Source: Inquilinus limosus_F (GTDB lineage Bacteria > Pseudomonadota > Alphaproteobacteria > DSM-16000 > Inquilinaceae). From it: a stretch of 64,000 nt of DNA. The stretch's first letter is position 1. Each line of letters starts with the position of its first letter. The notes beneath the pieces are model-generated. The model had not been told where the DNA came from, did no database searches, and saw only the letters and a list, made by a program, of their open reading frames with translations. The DNA is taken from the NCBI RefSeq assembly GCF_051487185.1, contig NZ_JAHVDK010000021.1, forward strand, positions 1 to 64,000, read 5' to 3'. Positions 60,260-64,000 of this stretch are shown piece by piece. The position numbers were made by a program, and so were the translations under genes.

Positions 60260-60508
60260 CTGAAGATGCAGGGCGTCGAGCAGTTCGGCGACTTCGCCAT
60301 CCAGATCCGGCTGAAGATGATGACCAAGCCGGGCGAGCAGTTCGTGATCCGGCGCAAGGCCCTGGCCATGATCAAGAAGGCCTTCGACGCCAACGGCATC
60401 TCCTTCGCCTTCCCGACCGTGACCGTGGCCGGCGGCGGGGGAGGGGCGGCCTCGGCCGTGGCCCAGCACGCGCTGGACCGCGCCAAGCCGGCGGGGGAGG
60501 CGGGGTAG
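60260..60508 (+). pseudogene. C-terminal part of an MscS-type mechanosensitive channel
   Basis: In the frame at 60260 the sequence reads LKMQGVEQFGDFAIQIRLKM, then TKPGEQFVIRRKALAMIKKA and ISFAFPTVTVAGG, the cytosolic C-terminal domain of MscS-family channels, ending with a Gly/Ala-rich tail at 60508. No membrane part or start is present upstream; the preceding 530 bp are LtrA in another frame. An ATG at 60266 exists but would give only the tail. Confidence 0.82.
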
Positions 60509-60520
60509 GGCCGTCCAGCC

Positions 60521-62062
60521 TCAGAAGAACGTCGACCGGGCGCTGGCGGAATGCTCCTTCAGCACGGCGTTGCTGGCCGGGTCGATCTCCTTCAGCAGCA
60601 CGTCGTAGCCCCAGAGGTCGGCCAGGTGCTGCAGCACCTGCCTCGTGTCGTTCTCGGCCAGCAGGATGCCGTTGACCACGCTGTGGTGCAGGATCAGGCG
60701 GCGGTCGCCGGCGAGGTCGACATCGATCACCTGGATGTCCGGGTCAATCCAGGCCACATCGTATTGCCGGGCCAGCACCCGGCGGATCCGGCGGTAGCCG
60801 CTCTCGTCGTGGATCGCGTCCACCCGCAGCTCCGGCTGGCCGGAATCATCCAGCAGGTGGAACATCCGCCACTGCCGGATCAGCCGCGGGCTGAGGAACT
60901 GGGAGACGAAGCTCTCGTCGCGATAGTTCGCCCAGACGTCCTGCAGCACAGCGGTGGCGTCGCCGCGTCCGGCGATGTCCGGGAACCACTCGCGGTCCTC
61001 GTCGGTCGGCTCGGTGCAGATCCGCTCGATGTCCTGCATCATGCCGAGGCCGAGGGCGTAGGGGTTGATGCCGTTGTAGTGCGGCTCGTTGAACTCCGGC
61101 TGGTACACGACATTGGTGTGCGACTGCAGGAACTCCAGGAAGGCGCCGTCGTTCATGGCGCCCTGCTCATGCAGTGCGGTCATGATCTTGTAGTGCACCC
61201 AGCAGGCGCAGCCCTCGTTCATCACCTTGGTCTGCGACTGCGGATAGAAGTACTGCGCCACCAGCCGGACGATACGCAGGATCTCGCGCTGCCAGGGCTG
61301 CAGCCGCGGCGCCGTCTTCTCGAGGAAGTAGAGGATGTTCTCCTGCGGCAGCTCCAGCAGGGCGCGGCGGCGCTCCTCGCTCAGCGTCGGCCCGGCGGAG
61401 CGGGCCGGGGCGTTGGGCAGGGTCCGCCACAGGTCGTTGAACACCTGCTCCTGATAGGCCTGACGCTCCTTCGCCCGCTGTTCCTCGGTCCTCAGGTCGG
61501 GCCGGCGCGGCCGCGGGTAGCGGTGGACGCCGTGGCTCATCAGCGCATGGGCGGCGTCCAGCAACTGCTCGACCGCCATCTGGCCGTAGCGCTCCTCGCA
61601 TTGCGCGATATAGCCCTTGGCGAATTCGAGATAGTCGAGGATGCCCTCGGCGTCGGTCCACTGCTTGAACAGGTAGTTGGTCTTGAAGAAGGTGTTGTGG
61701 CCGAAGGCGGCATGGGCGATCACCAGCGTCTGCAGTGTCGCGGTGTTCTCCTCCATGATGTAGCTGATGCAGGGGCTGGAATTGATCACCAGCTCATAGG
61801 CCAGGCCGCGCAGCCCCTTGCGGTACAGCACCTCGTTCTGGGCGAACTGCTTGCCGAAGGACCAGTGCTTGTAGAACAGCGGCATGCCGATCGAGGAATA
61901 GGCGTCGAGCATCTGCTCGGCGGTGATCACCTCGATCTGGTTGGGATAGGTATCGAGCTTCAGCTCCTGGGTGGCCACCTGCTCGACCCGGTCATAGATC
62001 CGCTGGATCGTGCCGAAATCCCAGTCGGTGCCGGGAAAAAGCAGCGCGTCATCCGCCATCAT
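60521..62062 (-). CDS. SpoVR family protein
   Basis: Protein of the SpoVR/YcgB family, 513 residues. It shows TDWDFGTIQRIYDRVEQVAT at the start, NEVLYRKGLRGLAYELVINS and PCISYIMEENTATLQTLVIA, and the acidic/aromatic blocks HNTFFKTNYLFKQWTDAEGI and TKVMNEGCACWVHYKIMTAL. The biochemical activity is unknown; the family is linked to general stress and nitrogen or starvation responses in proteobacteria. The start overlaps the preceding DUF444 stop (ATGA). It is the last gene of prkA-yeaH-spoVR. Confidence 0.94.
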   Translation of the reverse strand: MMADDALLFPGTDWDFGTIQRIYDRVEQVATQELKLDTYPNQIEVITAEQMLDAYSSIGMPLFYKHWSFGKQFAQNEVLYRKGLRGLAYELVINSSPCISYIMEENTATLQTLVIAHAAFGHNTFFKTNYLFKQWTDAEGILDYLEFAKGYIAQCEERYGQMAVEQLLDAAHALMSHGVHRYPRPRRPDLRTEEQRAKERQAYQEQVFNDLWRTLPNAPARSAGPTLSEERRRALLELPQENILYFLEKTAPRLQPWQREILRIVRLVAQYFYPQSQTKVMNEGCACWVHYKIMTALHEQGAMNDGAFLEFLQSHTNVVYQPEFNEPHYNGINPYALGLGMMQDIERICTEPTDEDREWFPDIAGRGDATAVLQDVWANYRDESFVSQFLSPRLIRQWRMFHLLDDSGQPELRVDAIHDESGYRRIRRVLARQYDVAWIDPDIQVIDVDLAGDRRLILHHSVVNGILLAENDTRQVLQHLADLWGYDVLLKEIDPASNAVLKEHSASARSTFF

Positions 62063-63372
62063 TCGGCCCCCACGCCGACATCCCGACGCTGGAACAGCTC
62101 GCGGAACACCGGATAGATGTCGCGGCGGTGCCAGACCTTGCGCATCGCGAAGGGGGCATCGGCTTTCCGCACCCGATCATAGGTCTGCCACAGGTCGGTC
62201 TGCCGCGGCACCACGCCGGAGGACATCGGGTCCTCGTCGCGCCCGACCTCGAGATAGGCGAAGTACTGGCACAGCGGCAGGATCTCGTCGCTCAGCAGGG
62301 CCGCGGATTTGGCGCTGTCGCTCGACAGGTTGTCGCCGTCCGAGGCCTGGGCCGCGTAGATGTTCCAGTCCTCCGGCCGGTAGCGCTGGGCGACGATCGA
62401 CGCCATCATCTCCAGCGCGGTGGAGACGACCGTGCCGCCGCTCTCGGTCGAATAGAAGAACGTCTCCTCATCCACCTCCTCAGCCATGTGGGTGTGGCGG
62501 ATGAAGACGATCTCGACATGCTTGTAGCGGCGCTTCAGGAACAGGTGCAGCAGCGCGAAGAAGCGCTTCGCCAGATCCTTCATGTGCTCGGTCATCGAGC
62601 CGGAGACGTCCATCAGGCAGAACATCACCGCCTGGGCCACCGGCTTCGGCGTCGCCTCCAGCCGGCGGTAGCGCAGGTCGACCGGGTCGATATAGGGGAT
62701 GCGCCGGCTGCGCGTCAGCAGGTGGTCCAGCCGTTCCTGCAGCTGGTCGATCCGGTCCTGATCGGCCTCCTCGTCGCCCTCCAGCGCCGCGATCTCGGCC
62801 TCGACATCCTTGATCTCGCCGGATTTTGGGCGGCGCAGCGCGATCCGGCGCGACATCGCCTTCTGCATGGTGCGGGTCACCGCCAGGCTCGCCGGCGGGC
62901 CGCTGGTGGAATAGCCCGCCCGCCGCCAGCCCACGCTCTCGGCCGCGACCAGCTTGCGCTTGGCCAGGTCGGGCAGCTCCAGGTCGTCGAGGAACAGCTC
63001 GAGATACTCTTCCTGTGACAGCACGAAGCGGAACTCGTCCTGGCCGTCGCCGTCGGGCGCGCCTTCGGTGCCGCCGCCCCCGCCGCCGCGCTTCGGCCGC
63101 GGGATGGTGTCGCCCTCGACGAACTCCTTGTTGCCCGGCAGCACATGGTCGCGGACGCCGCCGGAGACCGAGCGGTGCAGCCGGGGCTCGTTCACCCCGG
63201 TGACCGGGATCGACACCTCACCGCCCTGCTCGAGATCCTTGATGCTGCGCTCACGCGAACTGTCCCGGACCGCCCGCTGCACCAGGGCCTTGGCCCGGCG
63301 CAGGAAGCGCTGGCGGTTGACGAGGCTCTTGCCGCCCGGATTGAGCCGCCGGTCGATGATGTGCATGGACAT
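62059..63372 (-). CDS. DUF444 (YeaH/YhbH) family protein
   Basis: 437 residues. IIDRRLNPGGKSLVNRQRFL at the start is the family hallmark. FCLMDVSGSMTEHMKDLAKR in the middle is a metal-ion-dependent adhesion site (DxSxS), placing a von Willebrand factor A-like domain. A GGGGGG-containing linker separates a small N-terminal part. The C-terminus includes TFFYSTESGGTVVSTALEMM. The start at 63372 gives MSMHIIDRR; 63366 (MHIIDRR) is equally possible. It overlaps spoVR by 4 bp and lies between it and prkA, a conserved triad that responds to stress in enterobacteria and pseudomonads. Confidence 0.94.
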   Translation of the reverse strand: MSMHIIDRRLNPGGKSLVNRQRFLRRAKALVQRAVRDSSRERSIKDLEQGGEVSIPVTGVNEPRLHRSVSGGVRDHVLPGNKEFVEGDTIPRPKRGGGGGGTEGAPDGDGQDEFRFVLSQEEYLELFLDDLELPDLAKRKLVAAESVGWRRAGYSTSGPPASLAVTRTMQKAMSRRIALRRPKSGEIKDVEAEIAALEGDEEADQDRIDQLQERLDHLLTRSRRIPYIDPVDLRYRRLEATPKPVAQAVMFCLMDVSGSMTEHMKDLAKRFFALLHLFLKRRYKHVEIVFIRHTHMAEEVDEETFFYSTESGGTVVSTALEMMASIVAQRYRPEDWNIYAAQASDGDNLSSDSAKSAALLSDEILPLCQYFAYLEVGRDEDPMSSGVVPRQTDLWQTYDRVRKADAPFAMRKVWHRRDIYPVFRELFQRRDVGVGAE

Positions 63373-63419
63373 CGTTGCGTCGCTTCCGACCTCCGTCCTC
63401 AAGGGCCTCCTGGAAACGC

Positions 63420-63515
63420 GACTGGCGTGGCCGCCCGACGGCGGTTTCTCCGCTCCCGGCGCTCACGGACCTCCATGTCCGCTGCGCTCCGGTTCTCGAA
63501 ACCACCGCCAGTCGA
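63420..63515. repeat. imperfect inverted repeat between prkA and DUF444
   Basis: The left arm CGACTGGCGTGG with GGCGGTTTC and the right arm CGAAACCACCGCCAGTCG are near mirror images, and the middle has the hairpin CGGAC-CTCCAT-GTCCG. The sequence holds no gene. It lies inside the prkA-yeaH-spoVR transcript and could be a transcript-processing or attenuation element, or a dispersed repeat. Confidence 0.5.
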
Positions 63516-63545
63516 CTCACGCCAGCGCATGTCCGAAAAGGCCTC

Positions 63546-64000
63546 TCAACCTGCTTGCTTCACCCGCATGTACCATTCGACCAGGCGCCGGACCTGCCGC
63601 TCGGTGTAGCCGCGGGCGACCATGCGCTGAACGAACTCCTCGTGCTTCTTCTCGGTCTCGCCATCCTTCTTGGAGCCGAAGCTGATCACCGGCAGCAGCT
63701 CCTCGACCTGGCTGAACATCCGCCGCTCGATCACGTCGCGGATCTTCTCATAGCTGGTCCAGCTCGGGTTGCGGCCCTCGTTCGCGGCGCGGGACCGCAG
63801 CGCGAACTTGACCACCTCGTTGCGGAAGTCCTTCGGGTTGGCGATGCCGGCCGGCTTCTCGATCTTGGTCAGCTCCTGGTTCAGCAGGTCGCGGTTGAGC
63901 AGCTGGCCGGTGTCCGGGTCCTTGAAGTCCTGGTCCTCGATCCAGGCGTCGGCATAGTCGACATAGCGGTCGAACAGGTTCTGGCCATAGTCGTGATACG
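63546..64000 (-). CDS. prkA: PrkA serine protein kinase (C-terminal part, runs off the window)
   Basis: The minus-strand frame is open to the window edge. The visible 151 residues contain FDRYVDYADAWIEDQDFKDP, TGQLLNRDLLNQELTKIEKP and NPKDFRNEVVKFALRSRAAN, and TSYEKIRDVIERRMFSQVEE, all characteristic of the PrkA C-terminal domain. PrkA is an AAA+-like protein kinase/ATPase of stress responses. The N-terminal AAA domain lies beyond the window. The following genes are DUF444 and SpoVR, the conserved partners. Confidence 0.93.
   Translation of the reverse strand, partial: YHDYGQNLFDRYVDYADAWIEDQDFKDPDTGQLLNRDLLNQELTKIEKPAGIANPKDFRNEVVKFALRSRAANEGRNPSWTSYEKIRDVIERRMFSQVEELLPVISFGSKKDGETEKKHEEFVQRMVARGYTERQVRRLVEWYMRVKQAG

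Overview
The window is 64 kb of GC-rich chromosomal DNA from an alphaproteobacterium, most likely a Rhodospirillales relative with a large, catabolically versatile genome. The evidence is the dnaA/dnaN/recF/gyrB block, a CcrM-type GANTC methyltransferase whose promoter is dense in GANTC, an SOS operator of the alphaproteobacterial GTTC-N7-GTTC form, an opgG-opgI-opgH glucan operon layout, and many periplasmic binding proteins. The species call is inference.

Layout. 0-7.8 kb: replication block read on the minus strand, rpsT > dnaA > dnaN > recF > gyrB. 7.9-11 kb: a radical SAM protein behind a LexA-like box, rnhB and ccrM. 11-20.9 kb: housekeeping genes (DmpA-type peptidase, YjbR protein, ABC-F ATPase, cysK with an Rrf2 regulator, dut, coaBC, ubiE, mutM, an enoyl-CoA hydratase, DoxX). 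The ubiB gene that often lies between ubiE and coaBC is missing; a palindromic repeat and a 50-residue ORF lie there instead. 21-27.7 kb: myo-inositol catabolism, iolB-C-D-E on the minus strand and divergent iolG, with a candidate IolR site between. 28-31.5 kb: a double cold-shock-domain protein with a structured leader, a TetR regulator, and a divergent LysR/aldo-keto reductase pair. 31.5-36.5 kb: accessory genes of unknown role, including a tight three-gene cassette of two alpha/beta hydrolases around an unrecognised 476-residue protein. 36.7-45 kb: a catabolic operon (Rieske oxygenase, FAD oxidoreductase, AstE-like amidohydrolase, two amino-acid-type binding proteins and three permeases, but no ATPase) behind a perfect 18-bp palindrome. 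45-49 kb: a sugar-type binding protein, a ThuA protein and a DUF2264 protein behind paired operators. 49-55.2 kb: osmoregulated periplasmic glucan genes (opgG, opgI-like, opgH, and a membrane sulfatase/transferase). 55.3-58.5 kb: a GNAT/C39 fusion, a RimK-like ATP-grasp protein and a DUF4893 protein. 58.5-60.5 kb: a short-chain dehydrogenase among deletion scars (an AraC tail, and an LtrA head joined to an MscS tail). 60.5-64 kb: prkA-yeaH-spoVR stress operon, with prkA running off the window.

Several intergenic palindromic repeat families recur; one of them appears to supply the C-terminus of the LysR gene. I found no CRISPR array, rRNA, convincing tRNA, transposase or prophage gene. The most informative leads are the SOS promoter on the radical SAM gene, the GANTC cluster at ccrM, the hydrolase cassette, the ATPase-less transporter operon, the GNAT/C39-RimK pair, and the deletion junction near 60.26 kb.
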